The notes below the pieces were generated by a model. The model was not told where the DNA came from. It made no database searches and saw only the letters and a program-made list of their open reading frames with translations. Positions 40,786 through 49,849 of a DNA stretch of 64,000 bases are shown here, one piece after another; the first letter of the stretch is position 1, and every line of letters starts with the position of its first letter. Where the stretch lies: NCBI RefSeq assembly GCF_014836845.1, contig NZ_JACSQA010000004.1, positions 84,774 to 148,773 of the forward strand, written 5' to 3'. The position numbers and the translations under genes were made by a program. This DNA is from Ureibacillus galli (GTDB taxonomy: Bacteria; Bacillota; Bacilli; Bacillales_A; Planococcaceae).

Positions 40786-41616
40786 TTATTTAATCGTTTT
40801 TTGATGATCGTAGCAATAAATTTTCCCATCAAACTTTTTATTTGATAGACAATAGGTCTTTACTTTATCTGACACGGTTTTTTGACAGACAACACATATA
40901 CTTTCCTTGTCCGTTTTATCGTTCTCGTTTTTAGACGTTTTAATATTTTCAACGTGCTGTTTTCGAATCGTAGGGTCCGTAATATTAGCTTCCATTAGTT
41001 GTTGGTAGAGTAATTCAATTTCATTATCCGATAAAAACGGTTCTTTATGTTGTAACTTAAGGATGGCAATTTTACGGTTAATAAATTCCGTTAGCTCAAT
41101 ATCATAAACAACGAGTTCGTTTGATTGTATTTTACGGAGTTCCTCATCTAGCTTAAAGGTACATCTTTTTGTAAAAGAAACCATTGAGATGAAGTAGTCA
41201 TGATAGTGGGATTCTACTAAATTTTTTATTGCCTGAATATGACCATAGTTCTGTACTAAAGGACTCATCATTTTAAACTTCCCATTAACGAGCCACGTTT
41301 TTCGATCCTTCCCACCATAAATCGTCCCTTGATAGTTTTTGGTTTCAATTACAAATAAGCCGTATGGTGTCATAATGATATGATCGATTTGGGAATAGCC
41401 AGTAGATGACTTTGAATTGATAATCATCAAGTCAATAATATGCTTATAATTCTTAGGAAACTGATCTAACTGAATATTAATTTTATACTCCCCAAGCTCT
41501 CCTTTTCTCTTTGCCCAATGTTCATTATTTTTATTTGAAACGGCTGTTTTCAAAGGGGAAGGTATCTCTTTTTGCTCTGTTTGACTTTGTTTCTTTTTGA
41601 AGAAGGAAAAAACCAT
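40786..41616 (-). CDS. NERD-domain nuclease-like protein with C-terminal Cys motif
   Basis: The 276-aa protein has a NERD domain (residues ~36-150) with the restriction-endonuclease-like core: GELGEYKI, then QIDHIIMTPYGLFVIETKNY, which holds the D and ExK residues. The C-terminal 40 residues carry CVVC and two more cysteines plus YDHQK, a possible zinc ribbon. NERD proteins are predicted nucleases found near defence genes. AGAGGTAACGTC precedes the ATG. It is transcribed away from the GHKL cluster and shares its intergenic region. Confidence 0.82.
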   Translation of the reverse strand: MVFSFFKKKQSQTEQKEIPSPLKTAVSNKNNEHWAKRKGELGEYKINIQLDQFPKNYKHIIDLMIINSKSSTGYSQIDHIIMTPYGLFVIETKNYQGTIYGGKDRKTWLVNGKFKMMSPLVQNYGHIQAIKNLVESHYHDYFISMVSFTKRCTFKLDEELRKIQSNELVVYDIELTEFINRKIAILKLQHKEPFLSDNEIELLYQQLMEANITDPTIRKQHVENIKTSKNENDKTDKESICVVCQKTVSDKVKTYCLSNKKFDGKIYCYDHQKTIK

Positions 41617-41962
41617 GACGTTACCTCTTTTCTTAGAGTCAGTAAATTTGAATAGTAGTAGTTACATCGGAAAAAATGTATGAATATTTAATGAGGTAAT
41701 GCTTTCATTTGGTTTACCTAATCTAAAAAATAGATATAAATAACGCTAATAGTACTTAATAATACTCTAATTACCATATAAACCTTGTTTTCACATAATT
41801 ACTAAGCAACCTTAATTTGTTATAATATTACAATAGTTATAGTAATTTAGTCAGAGAAACATGAATTATAATTTGATAGATTTACCAATATAAGTGTATA
41901 TTCAAATGTATTTTCAATTATCAAGTTTAGTAATTATTAATTAAATAGAAATGAGGTTTAGT
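41617..41962. other. Divergent AT-rich promoter region
   Basis: No gene is evident. A TATAAT at 41821-41826 could be the -10 of the GHKL cluster; the -35 is poor. The NERD gene leaves in the other direction. Confidence 0.4.
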
Positions 41963-43873
41963 ATGAGTTCTTTGAACAGAAGGTTGTGGCAGTTTTCTCC
42001 TATACCAAATATTGAAGAGTCAAACTTTAATAAAATACTTGAAAGATTCTATGATATGAAGGTAACAGGTTTAACACGTGAAAATACACAAAATGCTTTA
42101 GATGGACGTTTGCGTGATAATAATGATCCAGTAATTTTAACAATTGAAACTGGTTCTATAAAAAAAGAAGAGGTTCCAGGGATAGACGAAGTTATTGAGC
42201 GAATTAAAAGCCTAAGAGGTCGAAACAGTTATACAAAAGAAACAATAGAACATATGCTCAATAAAATAAATCAGGATGAAGTGAGATACATTTCCTTTGA
42301 AGATTTCAATACTCGTGGTTTAACAGGAGCTAAAAATGGGCAAAGTGATTCGCCATCTGATACATGGGCTATCTATGCATATAACAAAGGGGTTCATTCT
42401 GAAGAAGAGGACACAGAAATAGAAACTTCCAGAGGGGGTTCACATGGTGTAGGGAAAATTGCATCAAATGCTGCTTCAGACATTCACGTAATGTATTTTG
42501 CTAATTGTGATGCTGAAGGAAATCAACATCTTGGAGGTACAGTTCAACTAATTGAACATACATATAAAAATCAAAGTTATCGATCTACGGGTTACTTTAC
42601 GGATATAAAAGAAGTTGAAAATAACAAAACAAAGTTTTATCCATTTGAAAATAACTTTCATAAAATTTTTGAGAAGAAAACTCGTGGTTTAAAAATTATT
42701 ATTCCTTATTTAAGAGAAGAGTACGATAATGAAAATGAAATTATTAAAAGTATTTGTGATAGTTTTTTCGTTTCAATCTTAAAGGGAAAATTAATAGTTA
42801 TAGTAAATGGTAAAAAAATTACTGACAAAACTTTAATGGACTATGTAAAAGATTCTAAATATTATGTTCAAAATATTGCGGAAATGAAAGAAAATTTTAC
42901 TCCTTTATATGTTGAAACGTATTCAAGGGAGGAGCCTAAAATACTAAATGTTTCAGATGGTATAAATGACTATCGGTTTAAACTATATTTCAACTATAAT
43001 GAGGAAATTTCAAAAGGAAGAGTAGCGATAGTAAGAACTATAGGTATGAAAATTGAGGATATGAAAGTGAAAAATAACGCTTCTAAACCATTTAATGCAG
43101 TATTAATTGGAGGACCTAATGAGGACTTATATTTAAAATCGTTAGAAAACGAATCCCATACTCAATTATCATACGAACATATTAAAAATCCATTACTTCA
43201 AAAACGGGCAAGAAAATTTATTAATAACCTTTCTCGTGAAATATCTAAAATAATTGAAGAAGCAATTAAAACTAATAATCCAACAGATGGAACAATGAAT
43301 ACCAAAGATATCCTTTATATAATTGAAACGCAATTTAAAAAGGACTTAGCTGACGCAATGGGAACTGTAAATATCAATAAAGGTAAATCTCTAGTGAAAA
43401 TGACAACAGATATACCAAAAAAGAAGAAAAAAAGCACTTCTACAAGTGACGGAAGAAAAAAAACCACTTCCACAAAAACAGTTAAGCTTGTAAAACCTAA
43501 ACCAGTTCCAAGTAATGTTGAAGAAGAACCAAGTATAAAATATAGTGCGCATCCGGACATTGTTGAACGGGTTATTTTAGGTAATAACGAAATTATTAAA
43601 TTTGATTTTACTCAAACTAGCGAGCTTATAAATGAAGAGTTATGTAATATTTCATTATCCATTATTGATGGGATGGGTGTGGAGTATGAAGATGATTTTA
43701 ATATTAAGAAAAACTATATCAATGTGATTGATTTAGAGTCTGGTAGAAAGTGTGAAGTTAATAATAATTTAATAAAAGATGTGACTATTAAAAATGGTGT
43801 TTCAAAACTTAAACTTGAATTAAATAGTAATTATAATAAAGCACTAAAATTTATTTATTATATAGAGGTGTAA
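41963..43873 (+). CDS. GHKL-type ATPase (paraMORC/MutL-like), first gene of a putative defence cluster
   Basis: The 636-aa protein has the GHKL ATPase motifs: N-box LTRENTQNALDG at residues ~37-48, motif FEDFNTRGLTGA at ~112-123 and the G2 loop SRGGSHGVGK at ~156-165, then TRGLKIIIPYL. A Lys/Ser/Thr-rich linker (PKKKKKSTSTSDGRKK, around 485-500) separates a ~110-residue beta-rich C-terminal domain. GHKL proteins of the MORC/MutL kind act as DNA clamps, and bacterial ones occur in restriction and defence operons. ATG 41963 has GAGGT six bases upstream. Next gene starts one base after the stop. Confidence 0.82.
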   Translation: MSSLNRRLWQFSPIPNIEESNFNKILERFYDMKVTGLTRENTQNALDGRLRDNNDPVILTIETGSIKKEEVPGIDEVIERIKSLRGRNSYTKETIEHMLNKINQDEVRYISFEDFNTRGLTGAKNGQSDSPSDTWAIYAYNKGVHSEEEDTEIETSRGGSHGVGKIASNAASDIHVMYFANCDAEGNQHLGGTVQLIEHTYKNQSYRSTGYFTDIKEVENNKTKFYPFENNFHKIFEKKTRGLKIIIPYLREEYDNENEIIKSICDSFFVSILKGKLIVIVNGKKITDKTLMDYVKDSKYYVQNIAEMKENFTPLYVETYSREEPKILNVSDGINDYRFKLYFNYNEEISKGRVAIVRTIGMKIEDMKVKNNASKPFNAVLIGGPNEDLYLKSLENESHTQLSYEHIKNPLLQKRARKFINNLSREISKIIEEAIKTNNPTDGTMNTKDILYIIETQFKKDLADAMGTVNINKGKSLVKMTTDIPKKKKKSTSTSDGRKKTTSTKTVKLVKPKPVPSNVEEEPSIKYSAHPDIVERVILGNNEIIKFDFTQTSELINEELCNISLSIIDGMGVEYEDDFNIKKNYINVIDLESGRKCEVNNNLIKDVTIKNGVSKLKLELNSNYNKALKFIYYIEV

Positions 43874-43874
43874 C

Positions 43875-44726
43875 ATGATCTATAAAAAGGACGCAAATTT
43901 CCCATACCCGATATTAACTAATACGTCATCTAGTTATAAAAATAGTAATTTTATATTAGATGTTCAGCTCCAAGAAAATGTTCACCACTATAGGTTTGAT
44001 ATAGACTATGAGATTGATTCAGAATTTATAAATCAATTGATCGAAAAGGGGAATGCGGAACTTTTTTTAATAATTCAATCTAAAGATAATAAGTTCTATA
44101 GATTAGATAATAAAATGAAGTATATCGAAGTCCCAAAAACAAGAATATCCCTAAGCAATAGATCATCAATACAATTGCATATTCAAGCAAAAGTAGATGT
44201 GGAATTTAAAAATAATAATGATTTAAACGACTTTTATAATGAATTTAAAGAAGAGATAATTGTACCGGAAAACTCTCTATTAGGTTTTTCAAATGTTGTA
44301 TTATTTGAAGGAAGTAGTACAAAGCCATTAGATTTATTTGAAAAGAAGTTAAATCCCCATTTATCTTCAGATATTAAGATTGAATTAGGTAGTGAAACGA
44401 TTATTATTCATTATAAAAATGAAGAATCACAATTTAATACATTACCAATGAATAACACATTAAATAATCCATATATATACATGGGTCTTCAAAAAGCTTT
44501 GCAACGGTTTATTAGTAATCAACCAGATGAAGATGACTCAGTGGATATTGAACAGATGGAACCACCTAATGATTTATTAGATTTAAAATTATATAATTTG
44601 ATGAAGAAAAAAATGATTCAAGAATTAAGTATGGATACAATTGATGAAGTAATCTACGCAATTTCCGATAGAATTATAGAAAAGTATGTAGCAGCAGTAA
44701 AGGGGCTAAGTTCAAATGGAAGTTAG
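43875..44726 (+). CDS. Unassigned cluster protein B
   Basis: The 283-aa soluble protein looks beta-rich in its first ~190 residues (FILDVQLQENVHHYRFDIDY, SSIQLHIQAKVDVEF) and helical after residue 200 (NPYIYMGLQKALQRFISNQ and the last 50 residues). It has an acidic loop (QPDEDDSVDIEQMEPPND). No catalytic motif is recognised. It starts one base after the GHKL gene and overlaps the next by 11 bases, so the three are co-translated and probably form a complex. A structural or adaptor role is an inference. Confidence 0.72.
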   Translation: MIYKKDANFPYPILTNTSSSYKNSNFILDVQLQENVHHYRFDIDYEIDSEFINQLIEKGNAELFLIIQSKDNKFYRLDNKMKYIEVPKTRISLSNRSSIQLHIQAKVDVEFKNNNDLNDFYNEFKEEIIVPENSLLGFSNVVLFEGSSTKPLDLFEKKLNPHLSSDIKIELGSETIIIHYKNEESQFNTLPMNNTLNNPYIYMGLQKALQRFISNQPDEDDSVDIEQMEPPNDLLDLKLYNLMKKKMIQELSMDTIDEVIYAISDRIIEKYVAAVKGLSSNGS

Positions 44727-45483
44727 ATTATTAAAAAAAGGTTATAAAAATGATGAGCAGTTTTATAAAGATTTTATAGATGATCAAATTAAATATAAAG
44801 ATGAGTACTTTTCTGATGAGATTGTATACATTTCTGAAGCCCCTGATTTTCCGATTTATATGGGTAAGGGTAGTGAGAGTGAAAAGAAAAGTCTATTTTT
44901 AAAAGCATTTAATGTCCTTTCGGAATATTATTTGTATACAGCTCGTGATATACATTTTGAAGAAGTATTTTGGCATACGCTGCTTGTAGTACATAAACGC
45001 GATTTTTTACTTCAAGAATACCCCATAATTAAAGAATCTTTTAAAGAATTTAAAAATATTGTTGTTAAAGACTTTAATTGGGAAAATTACATTTACAAAT
45101 GTGTCCTAGGTGCTCAATATGTTAATGATTTAGTTTTAGATGATTCTAAAAGAAATTATTATTATGAACTAATTTTTGATAATCTCGATATGTATAACTA
45201 CATTATTAAATATGAGATTTTCCGTAATGACAAATTTTTGCTGAACATTTTAGATTTAATCGATGAATTAAATTTATCTAAAGTAATGAAAGCAAAAATT
45301 AAAGATCGTGAAGATCTTGGGAAGGATCCACGAGTAGGAAGGTTTGTTATTTTTGAGTTTAATAAAAGTTACCCTATTATTATGTCTCCAATGTTAGATA
45401 AAGATGAGTTAAAGCGGTATTTTTTAGAGTATTTAAGTTATTACTACGATATTACACAAATACAAACTTTAGTAGAAATCTAA
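44716..45483 (+). CDS. Unassigned cluster protein C
   Basis: The 255-aa soluble protein appears mainly helical and is rich in Tyr, Asp, Glu and Lys (DEQFYKDFIDDQIKYKDEYF, SKRNYYYELIFDNLDMYNYI). No domain or catalytic motif is recognised. Its start lies inside the end of the previous gene, indicating tight stoichiometry. A 63-base gap separates it from the nuclease gene. Function unknown. Confidence 0.72.
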   Translation: MEVRLLKKGYKNDEQFYKDFIDDQIKYKDEYFSDEIVYISEAPDFPIYMGKGSESEKKSLFLKAFNVLSEYYLYTARDIHFEEVFWHTLLVVHKRDFLLQEYPIIKESFKEFKNIVVKDFNWENYIYKCVLGAQYVNDLVLDDSKRNYYYELIFDNLDMYNYIIKYEIFRNDKFLLNILDLIDELNLSKVMKAKIKDREDLGKDPRVGRFVIFEFNKSYPIIMSPMLDKDELKRYFLEYLSYYYDITQIQTLVEI

Positions 45484-45546
45484 AGTAATATAGCTAAACT
45501 ATTAATAATATTTTTAATATACCTTTTATTTAGATACTTATAATGG

Positions 45547-47226
45547 ATGGTGAATATTTTGACGATAAAAAAATTTAATTTTTATACAATAGAACAGTAT
45601 TTAGTAAGTGACAAATTTTACATACCAGAATATCAACGTGAGTACTCTTGGGAAAAAGATGCGCAGGTAAAAGATTTTTGGCTTGATTTAGTTGATTTAG
45701 TCGAAAATAATCGAGAAAGCCACTTTTTTGGTCAAGTTGTAATACACGATGATATAGAAGAAAAAAAGAAGTATGTTATAGATGGACAACAAAGAAGCTC
45801 AACTTCTATTATTTTTTTGGCAGTTGTTAGACAGTTATTTGATGAGTTGTATACTCAAACGAAAAAAGAAGGAGCATTAAATAAATTTGAAGATATTCGC
45901 TTGAAAATAATGGGTAGATGGAGCGAAGAAGAAAATGAATTGAGATTCCATTTAGGGAAAATTGACAACCTCTTTTTTAGAGATTTTATTCAAAGAGGAA
46001 TACCTCTAGTAGAAGAACCAACTGAAGCATCTCACATAAGAATAAAGGAAGCGTATGATTTCTTATATGAGCAACTTTCATTTGAATTGGAAAATTTAGA
46101 TAATACTCAAAAATATGAAAGACTAGTGGAATTTTATAATGGTTTTAAAGATAAATTTAATGTAATGTGTGTTGAAACTGATGATATGAATGAAGCGTTT
46201 ATTATTTTTGAAACTTTAAATGCAAGAGGGAAAAAGCTAGAGACCTCCGATTTACTAAAAAATCATTTATTTAGAACATCAGCGAATTTAATAGAGGAAG
46301 TTAAAAATGAATGGCTTAAAATGCAGGAAAAGGCTGAAGGTTTAGATTTAACAAAATATATTAGAACTTTTTGGAATTCTAGGCATGATTTTGTCCGAGA
46401 AAGGGATTTATATAAAAATTTAAAAGATACTATTAAAACACCAAGTGATTGTTTAAGCTTTACAAAAGATTTGGTTGAAAGTATTGAAATCTATAAAATG
46501 CTTATAGATCCAGAAAATGAAAATTACTTTAATGACAAAGATATTGAAATAATTATTTCAAACTTAAAAACGTTAAATGCAAGTACATATTATCCAATAA
46601 TGCTCGCCATGAATGTTAAGTTCCAAGAAAGTGAAATTAAAAAAGTTATTACTTCAATTGAGAGTTTTATAGTCCGAAATTGTGTAATCGCGGGAAGAGT
46701 CGCAAATAGGTATGAGATGTTATTTGCTAAAATTGCTAAGAATATTTTTATAAATAATTCGAGTTATGAAGATATTATTAAATCTCTAAAAACTGAGTTG
46801 GTAACAGATGATGAGTTTGAAAATTACTTTTCTGTTGCAACAATTAAGAGTGTTCCCGTTGCAAAATTTATATTAAGAAGAATCTGTAATTATCAACAAA
46901 GAGAAATGATAGTGAATCCAAGTAATATGGAGATTCATTTAGAGCATATTATGCCTAAAAAGATTGGAGATTGGAAAGTACATGAGGATGTACATCAAAA
47001 ATATTTAAATAGACTAGGTAACTTAACATTACTTGCTGATGAATATAATAAGTCTATAAAGAATAAAGTATTTGAAAAGAAGAAAGAGGTTTATAAAAAC
47101 TCTAAAATTGAAATGACTAAAAAATTATGTTCATATAGAGAATGGACAATTACAACAATTGAGGAACGACAAAAAGAATTGTTTGATGTAGCAAAAGTTG
47201 TCTGGCCAGATTTAAAAACTACTTGA
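45547..47226 (+). CDS. GmrSD-type DUF262-DUF1524 nuclease
   Basis: The ~559-aa protein has an N-terminal DUF262 domain: FYIPEYQREYSW near residue 23, the nucleotide-associated YVIDGQQRSS near 77 and FETLNARGKKLETSDLLKNH near 220. At the C-terminus is DUF1524 with HLEHIMPKK near 464 and LNRLGNLTLL plus a following Asn, an HNH/His-Me nuclease. GmrSD restricts glucosylated-hydroxymethylcytosine phage DNA, using NTP; other members target other modified or plain DNA. A GGTGA favours an in-frame TTG at 45559 over the ATG at 45547. It is the last gene of the cluster. Confidence 0.9.
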   Translation: MVNILTIKKFNFYTIEQYLVSDKFYIPEYQREYSWEKDAQVKDFWLDLVDLVENNRESHFFGQVVIHDDIEEKKKYVIDGQQRSSTSIIFLAVVRQLFDELYTQTKKEGALNKFEDIRLKIMGRWSEEENELRFHLGKIDNLFFRDFIQRGIPLVEEPTEASHIRIKEAYDFLYEQLSFELENLDNTQKYERLVEFYNGFKDKFNVMCVETDDMNEAFIIFETLNARGKKLETSDLLKNHLFRTSANLIEEVKNEWLKMQEKAEGLDLTKYIRTFWNSRHDFVRERDLYKNLKDTIKTPSDCLSFTKDLVESIEIYKMLIDPENENYFNDKDIEIIISNLKTLNASTYYPIMLAMNVKFQESEIKKVITSIESFIVRNCVIAGRVANRYEMLFAKIAKNIFINNSSYEDIIKSLKTELVTDDEFENYFSVATIKSVPVAKFILRRICNYQQREMIVNPSNMEIHLEHIMPKKIGDWKVHEDVHQKYLNRLGNLTLLADEYNKSIKNKVFEKKKEVYKNSKIEMTKKLCSYREWTITTIEERQKELFDVAKVVWPDLKTT

Positions 47227-47255
47227 AAAATTAGCTAAATTAGGTATTATTAAAT

Positions 47256-47272
47256 TGTTAGAAGATATTCAA
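47256..47272 (+). repeat. 17-bp direct repeat, right copy
   Basis: TGTTAGAAGATATTCAA, identical to 39882-39898, 30 bases after the nuclease stop codon. Confidence 0.5.
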
Positions 47273-47291
47273 GTAAATGATAACTTATAAT

Positions 47292-47333
47292 TATAGACAT
47301 GCTCGTGTTATAACGAGTTTGTCTATTTTTTTC
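47292..47333 (+). terminator. Terminator of the GHKL/GmrSD cluster
   Basis: ATAGACAtgCTCGT gttata ACGAGttTGTCTAT followed by TTTTTTC. Confidence 0.8.
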
Positions 47334-47665
47334 ATTATTTAACTTATATAAGGAGACCTTTGTTTATTTTAAGAGTAGCCCTTTTTAATTGTTGTAAATT
47401 AATATAAGACTAAAACAATGTCATTACAGCGGTGTTATCTAAAATAATAGAATATCATTTAATTAATAACGGGACTACATTATTAGGCAATGAAACTTAT
47501 TACGCTAAAAGTTTTGTTATAAAACGGTAATTTTTGAAGTTTTTAAAATCTATTAGAACAAATTATAATCAATAAGTTTATTTTTCGTACCAGGTATAGC
47601 TTTTAATCAGAGGAATAGAGTGATAACATTGAACTATGTCTTATTTCATAGGGAAGGAGTCGAGT
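47334..47665. other. AT-rich intergenic stretch
   Basis: About 330 bases between the defence cluster and the restriction endonuclease. I see no gene or RNA in it beyond the ribosome binding site of the endonuclease. Confidence 0.4.
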
Positions 47666-48412
47666 ATGAGCCAATTTAAATTAAATGAGGATGAATTAAA
47701 ACAGATTATTAAAAAGGCAAAAGATTTTTTTAAAGAAGAAATAGTCCCAAGCCATAAAGCCAATACTCTTAAACTTACTAGGCTAAAAGAATTTAATCTT
47801 AATCCTTTTTTGGATAAGTACAAAGCCAGTTTTTTAACAGGAAATGATGATTCTGAGAGTATTGCTAGAGCTTTAGTTTACCCAAGGGTATTGGGTACTT
47901 CTATTAATACAATTTTTGGAGACAAATTACAGAAATTTTGTAGTGAGGTATTAGAGGGATTTGCGTCCACTACATCGGGTATTGATATTGAATTTTTTGA
48001 TAAAATAGATGGTAGGAAAAAATACTGTCAAATTAAGGCAGGTCCAAATACTATTAATAAGGATGATATTGAAACAATTAAAGGTCATTTTCAAGGTATA
48101 AAAAACCTTGCAAGAACTAACAAATTAAATATTAGTTTTGATGATTTAATTGTAGGGGTTTTTTATGGAACTCCGGAAAATTTAAGTAATCATTATAAAA
48201 AAATTAATGAAGAGTATCCAGTTATTATTGGTCAAGAATTTTGGTACAGACTAACAGGAGAAATAGATTTTTATCAAAAGCTAACCGATGCTATTGGGGA
48301 TGTTGCCTCAGAGGTTGATGGATCAGAAATGATTGAAACTGTAATTAAAGAACTAGCTAAAGAAATTGAGGAAAGTTTAAAACCTAAAAAAGTCTTTGAA
48401 CAGCTTGATTAG
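47666..48412 (+). CDS. Type II restriction endonuclease (PmeII-like)
   Basis: The 248-aa protein has STTSGIDIEFFDK then KKYCQIKAGPNTINKDDIET at residues ~105-140, a PD-(D/E)XK-type core with Asp and Q-x-K. From memory this matches the PmeII family, usually paired with a cytosine-5 methyltransferase. GGAAGGAGT lies five bases before ATG 47666. The gene converges with a DNA cytosine methyltransferase across a terminator, so the two form a restriction-modification pair. The recognition site cannot be read. Confidence 0.8.
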   Translation: MSQFKLNEDELKQIIKKAKDFFKEEIVPSHKANTLKLTRLKEFNLNPFLDKYKASFLTGNDDSESIARALVYPRVLGTSINTIFGDKLQKFCSEVLEGFASTTSGIDIEFFDKIDGRKKYCQIKAGPNTINKDDIETIKGHFQGIKNLARTNKLNISFDDLIVGVFYGTPENLSNHYKKINEEYPVIIGQEFWYRLTGEIDFYQKLTDAIGDVASEVDGSEMIETVIKELAKEIEESLKPKKVFEQLD

Positions 48413-48432
48413 GTGATGTATAATAGGGTTAA

Positions 48433-48468
48433 TGGGGGATGCATTTATAGCATCCATCCCTTTTTTAT
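48433..48468. terminator. Terminator between restriction endonuclease and methyltransferase
   Basis: GGGATG catttata GCATCCatCCC followed by six T. Confidence 0.75.
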
Positions 48469-48505
48469 TTTTTAGTTATAAAATTCTTTTATTCCTCATC
48501 TTCAA

Positions 48506-49849
48506 TTAATTTATCTTATTTAATATATTAACAATTGATAACCCCACTGCCTTAGCCATATTTACAGGAACTGCATTCCCTATTTGTTTATAAGCATTAA
48601 GCATTGAACAATCAAATTCCCAACTATCAGGGAAACTTTGTATTCTGGCATACTCTCTTACAGTAAAAGGTCTAGTTTCATCAGGATGACATCTTTCAGT
48701 CTGTTTCTGAGCAGGTGAGGTAGTTAAAGTTAACGAAGGCTCATCCCATGATAACCTTCTCGCCATTCCTGTTCTACCTCCCCCTGAATAATAACTAGCT
48801 CCCATGTACTCCTTAGCTATCTCATTAGGAAGGTCTCTCCAATACCCTCCTGGAGGTACAAGATCTAAAACTCTCTTTTTAGATTCAGGATATTTAGCCC
48901 CCTCTGATTTAGGTACATCTTTCAAGATATCTCTAAGAGTCAGCTCATACCCATAAGGCTGAGGGAAACAGTAGTTAAAATTGTGTTTATCAACTAAATC
49001 ATTTCTAATCCCTATGATAACAATTCTCTCTCTCTTTTGAGCTACATCATAATCTAATGCTTTTAATACTTTCCACTTAACTGAATATCCAATATCGGAA
49101 AATACTTTTAGCATAAGGGATAATGTCCTACCATTATCATGATTTACTAAGCCTCTAACATTTTCAGCTAAGAACATTTTAGGTAGTAACTGTTTTAGTA
49201 TCTCAGCATAGTAGTAAAACATTGTACCCCTAGCATCAGATAAGCCCATTTTTTTTCCTGCATAGCTAAAAGCTTGGCAAGGATATCCTCCTGATAAAAG
49301 GTCAAGTTCACCGATACCTAAATCTACAAAGTTTCTAATTCCTTGTTCAGCTACATCTATAATATCCTTTTCAATTATATTCCAATTAGGTCTATTTTTT
49401 CTAAGAGTTTGACAAGCGTATCTATCAAGCTCTACAAGTCCTTTAGAATGAAAACCTGCTTTCTCAAGTCCAAGAGCTAGACCTCCTGCTCCAGCGAATA
49501 GCTCAACAACTGAATATTCTTTGTTAGCTCTTATTTCTTTTACGTCCACATAATCATGACCCTCAAAATCTGTTACATCTATTTCTTCATCCTGAGATTG
49601 ATCTACTAATGTAGCTGTATCTAATGGTAATGCAAATTGCTCTGTCTCAATGATGTCTTCAAAGTTTACATCCAAAACTTCACATAGTTTCATAGCATTA
49701 GATTTAATTGGATTAAAATTTGGAGAGAGTAGCATAGAGAGTTGATTTTTGCTTATCCCTAATTGTTCAGCTAACTGCTTTTGAGTAGATATGCCATGTC
49801 TTTTCATATGTACTCTTACTTTTTCTTTGCTGATAGTATACAAAATCAT
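48506..49849 (-). CDS. DNA cytosine-5 methyltransferase with N-terminal XRE domain
   Basis: The 447-aa protein has an XRE-type HTH (STQKQLAEQLGISKNQLSML, residues 21-40) followed by a full C5 methyltransferase: motif I VVELFAGAGGLALGLEKAG, the catalytic GGYPCQAFS with Cys191, motif VI AENVRGL, motif VIII QKRERIVIIG and motif X YKQIGNAVPVNMA. It protects host sites from the neighbouring endonuclease. The HTH suggests that it also represses its own or the endonuclease promoter. GGAGGG is only two bases from the ATG; a TTG two codons on is better spaced. Confidence 0.93.
   Translation of the reverse strand: MILYTISKEKVRVHMKRHGISTQKQLAEQLGISKNQLSMLLSPNFNPIKSNAMKLCEVLDVNFEDIIETEQFALPLDTATLVDQSQDEEIDVTDFEGHDYVDVKEIRANKEYSVVELFAGAGGLALGLEKAGFHSKGLVELDRYACQTLRKNRPNWNIIEKDIIDVAEQGIRNFVDLGIGELDLLSGGYPCQAFSYAGKKMGLSDARGTMFYYYAEILKQLLPKMFLAENVRGLVNHDNGRTLSLMLKVFSDIGYSVKWKVLKALDYDVAQKRERIVIIGIRNDLVDKHNFNYCFPQPYGYELTLRDILKDVPKSEGAKYPESKKRVLDLVPPGGYWRDLPNEIAKEYMGASYYSGGGRTGMARRLSWDEPSLTLTTSPAQKQTERCHPDETRPFTVREYARIQSFPDSWEFDCSMLNAYKQIGNAVPVNMAKAVGLSIVNILNKIN

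Noticed and set aside
41963..47226. Mza system (MutL, Z1, AIPR) or BREX/DISARM assignment of the cluster
   Set aside because: No Z1, AIPR, helicase, PglX-type methylase or PLD gene is present; only the GHKL ATPase is shared.
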